NCBI GenBank assembly: GCA_037576195.1
Contig: CM075101.1
Coordinates: 9,920,001-9,984,000, forward strand
Origin: Phytoseiulus persimilis
Lineage: Eukaryota; Arthropoda; Arachnida; Mesostigmata; Phytoseiidae
Length of the DNA: 64,000 nt
Direction of reading: 5' to 3'
In this document: positions 24,921 to 34,671 of the stretch, one piece after another
Layout of the letters: each line of letters begins with the position of its first letter
Numbering within the stretch: position 1 is the first letter of the stretch
The notes under the pieces: model-generated
The model's input: the letters and a program-made list of their open reading frames with translations, nothing else
What the model was told of the DNA's origin: nothing
Database searches by the model: none
Program-made: the position numbers and the translations under genes

Positions 24921-26974
24921 CTCACGGCTTCGGACCCCCGTAGCCGATAAACCGCGATCTGCGGTAGGCCCAGCACATTTCGCTATGGGCGGTCAAGACC
25001 GCAGTATGCTTCTGTTCGTACGTCGCCAGAGTCAGTGTCGAGGAGGGTTCGCAGCTAACGACGGAATCGCTAAACCGGACGACGCTCAGCCAGGCCACCG
25101 TAGGGGCTGGTTGGCCGCGGCGGTTAAGAGACGAGACGTCGTCGGAACAGAGATATAGGACCTATTCACCGACAGACTCCGAACCTCGATCTCATGCTTC
25201 CATTCGTTGCTCACAACTGTTTCACAATGAGCTCACACACCTACGGCACAGCCAAATCTACATGAGTGACCACTCTCACTATTGAAACTTGGTTCGCTGT
25301 GGCTCGCCCGTAGAATCGCGAGCATCAAAACTGACTCTTTTTTCTGTGCTGCTACTGCTGCTGCCACCACTAGTAAACAACGCACTGACGCAGATCCGAC
25401 TCCGGCCTTCCGCGCGCCAAAATTTGAAACTCACCCGGAGGCGCGCTTTTCTCGCCAACACTATCTATCTGTCGTTTGCTGGTCATGTCTACCAAGAATA
25501 CCAGGACAGAACGGAAGACTCGTGAACATTTTCGACTTCGGGCCGGAATACGGCATCTCTTCCTCAGGTCAATCCCCCCCCCCTTTCTCTGGACGATAAC
25601 ATCTGCGGATGGTGAGGATCGATAAGAATGAATTCGCGTAACTGCTGTGAGGCCAACCCTTCGGGGCGCAAGAGCTTTTCTGAGACTGGCTGCCTCGCCC
25701 GCCAGCTACACAGGGTACTCGCCTTCACAGGATGTTTGCTCAGAGGAAATTGAAATTGTGGCCACCTTGGTGGTTCCCCATCCACGATCTCGCAGCGTAC
25801 GGTAGGCAATATCGTTTTTATTTTTCTTGTAAAAAATAGGGAGCGTTGCCGATGATTTTTATCTATTCTCACCGAGAAAAGTCGCAAAGAATGCCTACTT
25901 GGAAGACTGAACTTGGATAATTGCGGAGGATTTCCGTGTCATCGCCGATTCCGACACCCTGAAGTCAATGCGCGTCTCTCGCCCGCTTCTGCAGAGCTGC
26001 GTTGCGATCGACGGAATCATCCAAGTTAGTAAATCTTATGCGATCGAAGCCATGGTCAAGAAGCTACTGAAGTGAGAGGCAGGACCTACTGGCAGCTCTC
26101 AACACCCCAGTTGTCCACCCCTGTCCTGAAAACTATATCCCCGAATGCTCGCCGCGAACGGAACAACCCTTTGATTCCCAGAGACATTCCTTCGCATATT
26201 CTGATACCAATAGGTGGTCATGTTTCATCTCTTATTTGCCGCGACGGAGTCATTCGAGTCATGATGTTTCGCAGTGAATGTAGATATACAAATGATTTTC
26301 AGCCAAAATCTCCATGTACTATCCCCAAATATGTGACATTCTCTGGGATGGGCACCGAGTCAGAACATATCGCCCGAGTTCAGATGCAGCGTCGACCTGA
26401 GCTCAGCGTTGATCTCACATCGGTCCGAATTGAGTTCGGACAAAGCTTCGACATGAGCTCGGCGTTCAAAGTAGCTGCCCGGTGGATCGGCGGAAGTTGG
26501 ATGCGCGGCTTCATCTCTTGACATCATCGCATCGACAGGGGTGATCATTGGGAACTTGGCGCTGAAATGATTTTCCGATCTCGAGCACTGCTTCCCAACA
26601 GGGCTGCCGTGTACGAGTTGCTGACGACATCCCAGAAGACTCGATGAAACGAACAATATTCTAACGCTTCATACAATCTATGTAGCTTCTCTCCGTGTAG
26701 CTTGCCATTCTGTTCTCAACGACTCAACTTGGCGACGCTGAACCTGGTCACAGGAACCGGAAAGCCGGACATGGAAGTTGGAAGACCACACCCACCGGAA
26801 ACAGACTTTCCTGAGTATCCCGGCTCAGAATCAGTCATTGCTCTCATCCCAGACTCACTCGAGGGAATTCTCGTTTGATAGCTGTGTCGGAGGGCGCATT
26901 GAATATGAATTTATTTTTGGTATATATACTTTGGATCATGAATAAACAAGCACGATATATTGCCCGAATCAGCG
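24921..26974. other. Intergenic between KMT2C/D-like gene and 5S array
   Basis: This interval contains the putative KMT2C/D 5' UTR and promoter. Two weak open frames lie at 26072-26521 (plus) and 26360-26656 (minus). They overlap, and neither is recognisable. AT-rich TATA-like sequence occurs near 26910-26960, before the array. Confidence 0.4.
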
Positions 26975-27093
26975 TCGGGAGCATTATCGGCCTGAAAACT
27001 CCTGGTTCTCGTCCGATCACCGAAGCTAAGCAACGTTGGGCCCGGTTAGTACTTGGAAGGGAGACCGCCTGGGAACACCGGGTGTTGATGGCA
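26975..27093 (+). pseudogene. 5S rRNA, 5'-damaged copy at left edge of array
   Basis: From 27004 to 27093 the sequence equals nucleotides 30-119 of the full gene. The first 29 positions are replaced by unrelated or rearranged sequence in which only ATCGGCC is still recognisable. Stem I and part of helix II cannot form, so this copy is probably non-functional. Confidence 0.85.
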
Positions 27094-27255
27094 TTTTTTC
27101 CTCTTTTTGTCGTCCTTGAAGTATATAATGAATATTTTCTTCGCTTTTGCTGGGTTTGTCCTCTGGGAATCTCGCTTCCATCATCTCAATACGATACGAG
27201 ACGTAGCCGATCCTGCTCCATGAGATACACATGAAGCTTGCGACTTCATATCATC

Positions 27256-27374
27256 GCCATCGGCCATACCACGTTGAATACGCCGGTTCTCGTCCGATCA
27301 CCGAAGCTAAGCAACGTTGGGCCCGGTTAGTACTTGGAAGGGAGACCGCCTGGGAACACCGGGTGTTGATGGCA
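27256..27374 (+). rRNA. 5S rRNA: 5S ribosomal RNA, array copy 1
   Basis: Component of the large ribosomal subunit, transcribed by RNA polymerase III from an internal promoter. The 119-nt sequence starts GCCATCGGCC and ends GTTGATGGCA, so the ends pair to form stem I. Diagnostic 5S elements are present: CCGATCACCGAAGCTAAGCA in the loop B/A-box region, GGTTAGTACTTGG, and the C-box region GGGAGACCGCCTGGGAACAC. Six Ts follow directly as a terminator. Confidence 0.97.
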
Positions 27375-27536
27375 TTTTTTCCTCTTTTTGTCGTCCTTGA
27401 AGTATATAATGAATATTTTCTTCGCTTTTGCTGGGTTTGTCCTCTGGGAATCTCGCTTCCATCATCTCAATACGATACGAGACGTAGCCGATCCTGCTCC
27501 ATGAGATACACATGAAGCTTGCGACTTCATATCATC

Positions 27537-27655
27537 GCCATCGGCCATACCACGTTGAATACGCCGGTTCTCGTCCGATCACCGAAGCTAAGCAACGTTG
27601 GGCCCGGTTAGTACTTGGAAGGGAGACCGCCTGGGAACACCGGGTGTTGATGGCA
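27537..27655 (+). rRNA. 5S rRNA: 5S ribosomal RNA, array copy 2
   Basis: Identical to copy 1, 281 bp downstream, with the T-run terminator directly after it. Confidence 0.97.
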
Positions 27656-27817
27656 TTTTTTCCTCTTTTTGTCGTCCTTGAAGTATATAATGAATATTTT
27701 CTTCGCTTTTGCTGGGTTTGTCCTCTGGGAATCTCGCTTCCATCATCTCAATACGATACGAGACGTAGCCGATCCTGCTCCATGAGATACACATGAAGCT
27801 TGCGACTTCATATCATC

Positions 27818-27936
27818 GCCATCGGCCATACCACGTTGAATACGCCGGTTCTCGTCCGATCACCGAAGCTAAGCAACGTTGGGCCCGGTTAGTACTTGGA
27901 AGGGAGACCGCCTGGGAACACCGGGTGTTGATGGCA
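27818..27936 (+). rRNA. 5S rRNA: 5S ribosomal RNA, array copy 3
   Basis: Identical to copy 1 in gene and spacer. Confidence 0.97.
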
Positions 27937-28098
27937 TTTTTTCCTCTTTTTGTCGTCCTTGAAGTATATAATGAATATTTTCTTCGCTTTTGCTGGGTTT
28001 GTCCTCTGGGAATCTCGCTTCCATCATCTCAATACGATACGAGACGTAGCCGATCCTGCTCCATGAGATACACATGAAGCTTGCGACTTCATATCATC

Positions 28099-28217
28099 GC
28101 CATCGGCCATACCACGTTGAATACGCCGGTTCTCGTCCGATCACCGAAGCTAAGCAACGTTGGGCCCGGTTAGTACTTGGAAGGGAGACCGCCTGGGAAC
28201 ACCGGGTGTTGATGGCA
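28099..28217 (+). rRNA. 5S rRNA: 5S ribosomal RNA, array copy 4
   Basis: Identical to copy 1 in gene and spacer. Confidence 0.97.
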
Positions 28218-28379
28218 TTTTTTCCTCTTTTTGTCGTCCTTGAAGTATATAATGAATATTTTCTTCGCTTTTGCTGGGTTTGTCCTCTGGGAATCTCGCT
28301 TCCATCATCTCAATACGATACGAGACGTAGCCGATCCTGCTCCATGAGATACACATGAAGCTTGCGACTTCATATCATC

Positions 28380-28498
28380 GCCATCGGCCATACCACGTTG
28401 AATACGCCGGTTCTCGTCCGATCACCGAAGCTAAGCAACGTTGGGCCCGGTTAGTACTTGGAAGGGAGACCGCCTGGGAACACCGGGTGTTGATGGCA
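28380..28498 (+). rRNA. 5S rRNA: 5S ribosomal RNA, array copy 5
   Basis: Identical to copy 1 in gene and spacer. Confidence 0.97.
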
Positions 28499-28660
28499 TT
28501 TTTTCCTCTTTTTGTCGTCCTTGAAGTATATAATGAATATTTTCTTCGCTTTTGCTGGGTTTGTCCTCTGGGAATCTCGCTTCCATCATCTCAATACGAT
28601 ACGAGACGTAGCCGATCCTGCTCCATGAGATACACATGAAGCTTGCGACTTCATATCATC

Positions 28661-28779
28661 GCCATCGGCCATACCACGTTGAATACGCCGGTTCTCGTCC
28701 GATCACCGAAGCTAAGCAACGTTGGGCCCGGTTAGTACTTGGAAGGGAGACCGCCTGGGAACACCGGGTGTTGATGGCA
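28661..28779 (+). rRNA. 5S rRNA: 5S ribosomal RNA, array copy 6
   Basis: Identical to copy 1 in gene and spacer. Confidence 0.97.
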
Positions 28780-28941
28780 TTTTTTCCTCTTTTTGTCGTC
28801 CTTGAAGTATATAATGAATATTTTCTTCGCTTTTGCTGGGTTTGTCCTCTGGGAATCTCGCTTCCATCATCTCAATACGATACGAGACGTAGCCGATCCT
28901 GCTCCATGAGATACACATGAAGCTTGCGACTTCATATCATC

Positions 28942-29060
28942 GCCATCGGCCATACCACGTTGAATACGCCGGTTCTCGTCCGATCACCGAAGCTAAGCAA
29001 CGTTGGGCCCGGTTAGTACTTGGAAGGGAGACCGCCTGGGAACACCGGGTGTTGATGGCA
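28942..29060 (+). rRNA. 5S rRNA: 5S ribosomal RNA, array copy 7
   Basis: Identical to copy 1 in gene and spacer. Confidence 0.97.
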
Positions 29061-29222
29061 TTTTTTCCTCTTTTTGTCGTCCTTGAAGTATATAATGAAT
29101 ATTTTCTTCGCTTTTGCTGGGTTTGTCCTCTGGGAATCTCGCTTCCATCATCTCAATACGATACGAGACGTAGCCGATCCTGCTCCATGAGATACACATG
29201 AAGCTTGCGACTTCATATCATC

Positions 29223-29341
29223 GCCATCGGCCATACCACGTTGAATACGCCGGTTCTCGTCCGATCACCGAAGCTAAGCAACGTTGGGCCCGGTTAGTAC
29301 TTGGAAGGGAGACCGCCTGGGAACACCGGGTGTTGATGGCA
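29223..29341 (+). rRNA. 5S rRNA: 5S ribosomal RNA, array copy 8
   Basis: Identical to copy 1 in gene and spacer. Confidence 0.97.
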
Positions 29342-29503
29342 TTTTTTCCTCTTTTTGTCGTCCTTGAAGTATATAATGAATATTTTCTTCGCTTTTGCTG
29401 GGTTTGTCCTCTGGGAATCTCGCTTCCATCATCTCAATACGATACGAGACGTAGCCGATCCTGCTCCATGAGATACACATGAAGCTTGCGACTTCATATC
29501 ATC

Positions 29504-29622
29504 GCCATCGGCCATACCACGTTGAATACGCCGGTTCTCGTCCGATCACCGAAGCTAAGCAACGTTGGGCCCGGTTAGTACTTGGAAGGGAGACCGCCTG
29601 GGAACACCGGGTGTTGATGGCA
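29504..29622 (+). rRNA. 5S rRNA: 5S ribosomal RNA, array copy 9
   Basis: Identical to copy 1 in gene and spacer. Confidence 0.97.
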
Positions 29623-29784
29623 TTTTTTCCTCTTTTTGTCGTCCTTGAAGTATATAATGAATATTTTCTTCGCTTTTGCTGGGTTTGTCCTCTGGGAATC
29701 TCGCTTCCATCATCTCAATACGATACGAGACGTAGCCGATCCTGCTCCATGAGATACACATGAAGCTTGCGACTTCATATCATC

Positions 29785-29903
29785 GCCATCGGCCATACCA
29801 CGTTGAATACGCCGGTTCTCGTCCGATCACCGAAGCTAAGCAACGTTGGGCCCGGTTAGTACTTGGAAAGGAGACCGCCTGGGAACACCGGGTGTTGATG
29901 GCA
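29785..29903 (+). rRNA. 5S rRNA: 5S ribosomal RNA, array copy 10 (last full copy)
   Basis: Full length, with one substitution relative to the other copies (GGAAAGGAGACC instead of GGAAGGGAGACC). It is followed by a five-T run and then by a spacer that has diverged from the array consensus. Confidence 0.95.
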
Positions 29904-30143
29904 TTTTTCAATTTTTTCTGATCCTTGGTGTGCGAGTATATTCATTTTCCGTGCTCCCGACAGACTTGTTCAATTGATATCTATTCTCCATAATCTGAGT
30001 GTGATCTGGAAGGGGCTGGCCTCGCTCGAGTGGAAAAATGGCGGCCGGAATTCGCGTCCAGAGTAAAGTCGAGTCGAAGTCGATCGTGCTTCGCGAGGTC
30101 CACGTTGAACACGCCGGTTCTCGTCCGATCACCGAAGCTGAGA
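29904..30143 (+). pseudogene. Decayed 5S unit at right edge of array
   Basis: After the last full gene the spacer keeps only scattered similarity to the array spacer (a T-rich block, then TGATCCTTGG against TCGTCCTTGA). At 30101-30140 a 5S fragment corresponding to about nucleotides 14-54 reappears (CCACGTTGAACACGCCGG, then CCGATCACCGAAGCT). The gene then breaks off. No 3' half is present. Confidence 0.8.
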
Positions 30144-30704
30144 GGATGTGTGATATGAGACGCAGCCATATAATCAAAGCCGAAAACATCTGTGAGTGTG
30201 AAAGTTTAGCGTGTATCATCTGGAATTCCAATGTCCGCCGTGAGTCCGACGCCGCTCAAGATAGATAGTTCCGGGTGATGGGACTGTCTTTACTGTGGTT
30301 GGATTCTGAATTCCCGAGTTGGGTCATCAGTCATCAGCGACTCATCACTCATCACCCATTCTCAGATCGAATCGCTTCAAATCGTGGAAGTCCGAACAAA
30401 GAATGAACGGATCCGAATTTCGCTTTTCGGAAGATCCACAACGATCCTGTACGAAATTTCAGATTACCGTGTCGGAGGATATGACGAAAACTGAGCTCGA
30501 GTGCCCAGACGGGAGGAGAGATTCCTAGCCAAGAGTTACTGTCGACAAGCGCTAGACTCTCCTTCTCTCCAGTCGTTGGGTCTCACTGCAGAATAGAGAT
30601 CAGAGAAAAAAATGAGCTCATGAAATGATCAATGAAATCTTTCGATCGAAAACACACTCGATTTTCTGCATATTTGCAGCGTAGTTATCTTCATTTCCGT
30701 TCAG
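30144..30704. other. Interval between 5S array and candidate membrane-protein gene
   Basis: The stretch 30279-30494 (plus) is open and protein-like (IVEVRTKNERIRISLFGR). It may be an upstream exon of the next gene, but no clean in-phase donor was found. Confidence 0.3.
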
Positions 30705-31479
30705 CATTCTCTCGAGTTACACCGAAAACTTCTCCACGTTAGTGCATCGAGATCGTTCGACCTTGACGTAGAGACATGTGAATCGTCATCACGATCACGT
30801 GGTCTGTCCGAAACTGTTCATCTTCTGATTTGTACAATCCTCTTCGCTGCTCTGACACTGTACACCAACATTTCACGGAGCGGCCTGTTTCTGAGTGATT
30901 CCGAGCTAACGATTTCTCGGATTGAATTTGATTGTATAAGTGAATCCTCGAGAGAACGATCGCCTAGCTGGAAACAGCTACTCTACAGATTCCTCTTAGC
31001 ATCCGATGCGCGATCGTGGATTTGGGATTCCGTTCCCCAGTTCCCACTCGGGAACCGGTTCTCTGGCGAATCGATCGGAACAGGTAACAGAAGATGAGAA
31101 TCTCGCGCCTATACGAACTCCTTCCTGCTTCGTCATCGATGATCGAATCTCCCGAAGCATCTGAACCGTCCTTCGCTTTTTTCTTCTCGATCAGCCAGCA
31201 ACTGCAGATTCGATTCGGATCGATATTCGTCTTTACGAGACACTTCCGAACGACCTGGCAAGCGCTTCTAGGCTCTTGCCATATCAGTCAAGAGCCTCCT
31301 CGAAGGAGCAGTCTGACTTCTGTCGTCGGCAGCTTCTCATGTTATGGACAATGCAAAGTGACGAGGGTATCGCAGAGCTCGCCACTCTACTTGATCACTT
31401 GGAGCAGGAGTGGAGCTTCACTCCTTTTCTACCAACTAATAAGGTTCAAGAGCTGAGGTCGTACAATTTCTCAACATGA
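30705..31479 (+). CDS. Unidentified single-pass membrane protein, two 3' exons
   Basis: Two open segments join in phase. Exon 30705-31083 has an acceptor ending TTCCGTTCAG and a GTAACA donor in phase 1. Exon 31199-31479 has a pyrimidine-rich acceptor ending CAGCCAG and a TGA stop. The product of at least 219 residues has a Ser/Arg-rich start, one hydrophobic helix (VHLLICTILFAALTLY), a segment with tryptophans (SPSWKQLLYRFLL, DARSWIWDSVPQFPLG), and a C-terminal part rich in Leu and Glu (IRLYETLPNDL, LLMLWTMQSDEG). This suits a type II or anchored membrane protein, but I do not recognise the family. The 5' end is not located. It is not the missing N-terminus of the UBE4B gene downstream, because it ends in a stop and does not resemble that protein. 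Confidence 0.5.
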
Positions 31480-31743
31480 CGTTCTCGTTCTCCACGCCTC
31501 GAACGCAATGTTTCTCCTGTGTGGCGTCAAAGATGGTCTTACGGAAATAAACAGATTTACTCGGGACAGGCTTCTAGACGCTGAATCTTCCTCTGGATCA
31601 GTCAAGCTTAAGGGGGAGCATTGCGAACACAAGATAACGCAGTCTAGAACAGATTTTTATGGGGTAACGAAATACATTTGGTGGAAGGGGAGCGCGGGGA
31701 AAGGGAAGGAGCATCACCTACATCTCGCACGCAACTGATTCAG
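31480..31743. other. Short intergenic interval
   Basis: This would hold the 3' UTRs of two convergent candidate genes. No other feature was seen. Confidence 0.4.
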
Positions 31744-31938
31744 TTAAACAAATCTTCGCACATACGCCAAGACCGCGATCAGAGCCGCCAAGAAACTCAT
31801 CAAATACAGGTCCCAGTCGGGGCCTAGAAACTTCTGGAGGACAGTGCCCGCCTGTCCCATGTTGTCCCAACGGAAATGATTCAAGTACTCGAATCCATAA
31901 ATAATTGCCATTTTCATCAAGGCGAACATCACAGGAAC
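31744..31938 (-). CDS. Orphan last exon of a membrane protein
   Basis: The exon has a good acceptor on the minus strand (CTCTCGTTTCAG at its 5' edge) and ends in a TAA stop. It encodes 64 residues with a hydrophobic segment near the start (MFALMKMAIIYGF), an amphipathic middle (HFRWDNMGQAG) and a C-terminal membrane helix (LMSFLAALIAVLAYV) followed by RRFV. I do not recognise the family. The upstream exons should lie to the right, but only 17 bases further on the sequence changes at an N into UBE4B coding DNA on the other strand. The rest of this gene is therefore absent from the window. Confidence 0.55.
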   Translation of the reverse strand, partial: VPVMFALMKMAIIYGFEYLNHFRWDNMGQAGTVLQKFLGPDWDLYLMSFLAALIAVLAYVRRFV

Positions 31939-31955
31939 CTGAAACGAGAGATGCT

Positions 31956-31956
31956 N
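31956..31956. other. Ambiguous base N, probable unsized assembly gap
   Basis: Left of the N is a minus-strand intron start of one gene. Right of it UBE4B is already in mid-protein on the plus strand. Both genes lose their 5' parts at this single base. Confidence 0.85.
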
Positions 31957-34671
31957 AAGGCCGTGTTCTCACCGCTCCTCAAGCTGTTCCAAATCCGTAT
32001 GGCGGGCTCTTCTTACAGCCGCGCCGAGCTCGCCGACTACCTGATGCTCTTGAAGTCGTTGTGTGATTTGCGCGGCACCGTTCAGACGACGCGACCGTTC
32101 TGCGACCTGCTAGCGGCGGACGAAGCCTTCCTTCCGACTGGCTCCGGAACGTTTTCGGGCAAAGAAATCATGCATCGTACGTTTCTCGGACCATTTTTCT
32201 CCGTGAGTCTTTTCACTCAGGACGACCCTTCGGTCGTGGCGCATTTCATGCTCACCGAGACCCCGATGACGAAAACCGACCAGGTCCAGCTGCATTTCAC
32301 GATGCAGAGAACCCGCGAAACCCTTTACGAAATCGTTCATAGCCTCTTGGTGAATTCGGCGTCTCGCAGCCGGATGCAAGACTGGATGGAGGCCGTGCTC
32401 AAGTCGAACGAGAAGCGCGCCCATTTCAAACCCGACGACATGGCCGTCGCGACAGACGGCTTCATGGTCAACTTCACCTCGGTTCTGCAGCGACTCAACG
32501 TAAAAGTCCGAATCGACAGAGTCGACCCCTACTACCTGTTCCTGCCTGGTCGCCGCATCGATCACAGCGGCGATACGTGCATGAAAATGGACTCGGCCGA
32601 ACGAGCAGCCTTCGCTGCGAGCCTGATGTCCGATCCGTCTTGGCAGAGAGAACCACGCTTCAGCACTGAATGCATGTTCTTTGCCATTCATGCGCACCAC
32701 CTCGGTATCATCCCGTGCATACAGCGCTATGTACGCAGACTTCGGTATGTCCGCGATCTCCAGCGGGCGGTGGACGAGCTTGAGAACACTCGAGCCTCTT
32801 GGCTTGCTGTTCCGAGCCTTGCGGCTCTGAATCAGCGGAACCTGGTGAAGTGGAAGGGTCACATTACAAAGCTGATCGTGAGTAAAAACGCCGCCGACAT
32901 CGTCATGTTCGACAAGCAGTTCGTCCAGAGCTCGTTGGACTTCTACTGCAGCGTTTCCGAAATGATGCTCCGCGTCTTCGGAGACGGACTCAACGACTGC
33001 TCGGAAATACCGCCCGTCTCACTGTTGTTCTCCTCTTTCCCCTCGTGGTTCATCGAGGATATCGCCGACTTCCTGCTGTTTGTCATCCGGTACAGACCGC
33101 GACTCATCAGCGAGCGCGTCACTCCGTCCCTGGTGACGATGCTGCTCTTGCCGGTTTGCGCCCCGCATTTCCTATCGAACCCGTACCTGACCGCGAAACT
33201 GATCGAGGTCATTTTCATAGTTTCGCCACTCCTGCAGAAGATCACAAAGGAGTTCTACACCCAGATTCGGACGAATCCGCTGGCGGAGAAGTTCCTCACT
33301 GTCTCGCTGATGAAACTGTACGCCGACATCGAAACCACCGGCTCATCGAGTGAGTTCTATGACAAGTTCACGATTCGCTATCACATATCGGTCATCTTCA
33401 AGTGCCTGCGGGAGAGCGGGCTCCATCGGGAGCAGCTCATCGAAGAATCCCGGAAGGGGAACAAGCATTTCGTCAGATTCATAAACATGCTCATGAATGA
33501 CACAACGTTCCTGCTCGACGAGAGTCTGCAGTCCCTGACGCGGATCCACGAGATCCAGACCGACATGGCCAACCAGGCGAAATGGAACGAACAGGCCGTC
33601 GAAATTCAACAGGCCAGAGTGAATCAGCTGACGTCGGACGAGCGTCAATGTCGCTCTTACCTCACCCTCGCTAAGCAGTCAGTCGACATGCTGCATTATC
33701 TGACCCAGGACATACGGGAACCTTTTCTCCGCCCCGAGCTGGCGGATCGCCTCGCGGCCATGTTGAACTTCAATCTGCGGCAACTCTGTGGCCCGCAATG
33801 CCGCAGCCTCAAAGTCAAAGAGGGCAGCACCAATTACGGCTGGGAGCCAAGGAAACTACTTTACCAGCTCGTGGACATCTACTTGCATCTCGACTGCGAC
33901 GAGTTCGCGGAAGCAATCGCCAACGACGATCGTTCCTTCAAGTTCGTAGATTCTCCCCCTCCGTTTCTTAACATGCCTTGTCGAGATCCCTGATCTCAGA
34001 ATCTCAGATTCTTCCTCTGATGCTGAACACGGATCTTCTCTCTTGTTGCAGACCAGAACTCTTCGATGACACCATCAATCGAGTCGCGAGGGCGAGCTTG
34101 AAGAGCAATCGGCAGATCGAGCAGTTTGCCAATCTGGCGGCCAGAGCTCAACGGATAGCTCAGCAGCGGGAAGAAGTCGATCTGAGTGACGCTCCCGAGG
34201 AATATAAGGATCCGTTGATAGACACTCTCATGGAAGATCCAGTCAAGCTGCCTTCGGGTCATGTGATCGATCGAGCAACGATCATGAGGCATCTGCTGAA
34301 TTCCGCCACGAATCCATTCAACAGGCAGCCACTCACGGAAGACATGCTGGCTCCAGGTTAGTGAATGACATTCGCATCGGTAATCCATCCTGAACTCCTG
34401 ATTGGAGGCATAATACCGATCCGTACACCTTCTTCGCGTTCACGTTGTTTTGAACTCAATCGCAGATCCCGGGCTGAAGTGTCGGATACAGGCGTGGAAA
34501 AAGAGCAAGTTCGAGATTCGAAAGCCGTCAGCCTCGACCGTGTTACCCGAGCCCACAACTACACCGACCTTCCGAACAGCTGGAGAATCGTCGACTGCGG
34601 CTCCTCAATCTTCGAATACTTTGGAAACGGCCCTCAAGCCCTCAGCAGAGGCGCGGAACAGCGATCCTTGA
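31957..34671 (+). CDS. UBE4B: Ubiquitin conjugation factor E4 B, 5' part missing
   Basis: U-box E3/E4 enzyme that extends ubiquitin chains on already modified substrates; family members act with the p97/VCP segregase. Exons: 31957-33941, 34052-34356, 34466-34671, total 831 codons plus stop. The first exon carries the UFD2 core: [78 protein letters not shown] and [19 protein letters not shown] all match human UBE4B blocks in order. The U-box (about residues 711-775) reads [20 protein letters not shown] and then [20 protein letters not shown]. The human protein is about 1,300 residues, so roughly the first 500 are missing at the N in position 31956. The C-terminus carries an extra Ser/Thr/Pro-rich tail of about 55 residues after the U-box. 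The first intron uses a GTTCGT donor. An unbroken 1,985-nt exon contrasts with the finely divided neighbours. Confidence 0.95.

Larger units (their letters stand above)
26975..29903 (+). repeat. Tandem 5S rDNA array, 281-bp unit
   Basis: Each unit is a 119-nt 5S gene plus a 162-nt spacer. The period is exactly 281 bp from 27256 to 29785, and the units look identical by eye, apart from one G-to-A change in the last gene (GGAAAGG instead of GGAAGGG, near 29870). The spacer begins with a T run that would terminate RNA polymerase III and ends with the short inverted repeat ATGAAG-N7-CTTCAT just before the gene. The left edge breaks inside a 5S gene. The open frames of 94 and 68 codons that recur in every unit are by-products of the repetition. 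Confidence 0.97.

Noticed and set aside
27231..29763. Repeated 94-codon (plus) and 68-codon (minus) open frames every 281 bp
   Set aside because: They run through the 5S gene and spacer and repeat only because the DNA repeats. They are not genes.
26975..29903. CRISPR-like regular repeat
   Set aside because: The repeated part is a 5S rRNA gene with an identical long spacer; there are no unique short spacers, and the genome is eukaryotic.
31876..31956. Extension of the UBE4B frame to a methionine at 31876
   Set aside because: The first 26 residues are antisense to the membrane-protein exon, and the frame crosses the N, so this start is an artefact of the join.
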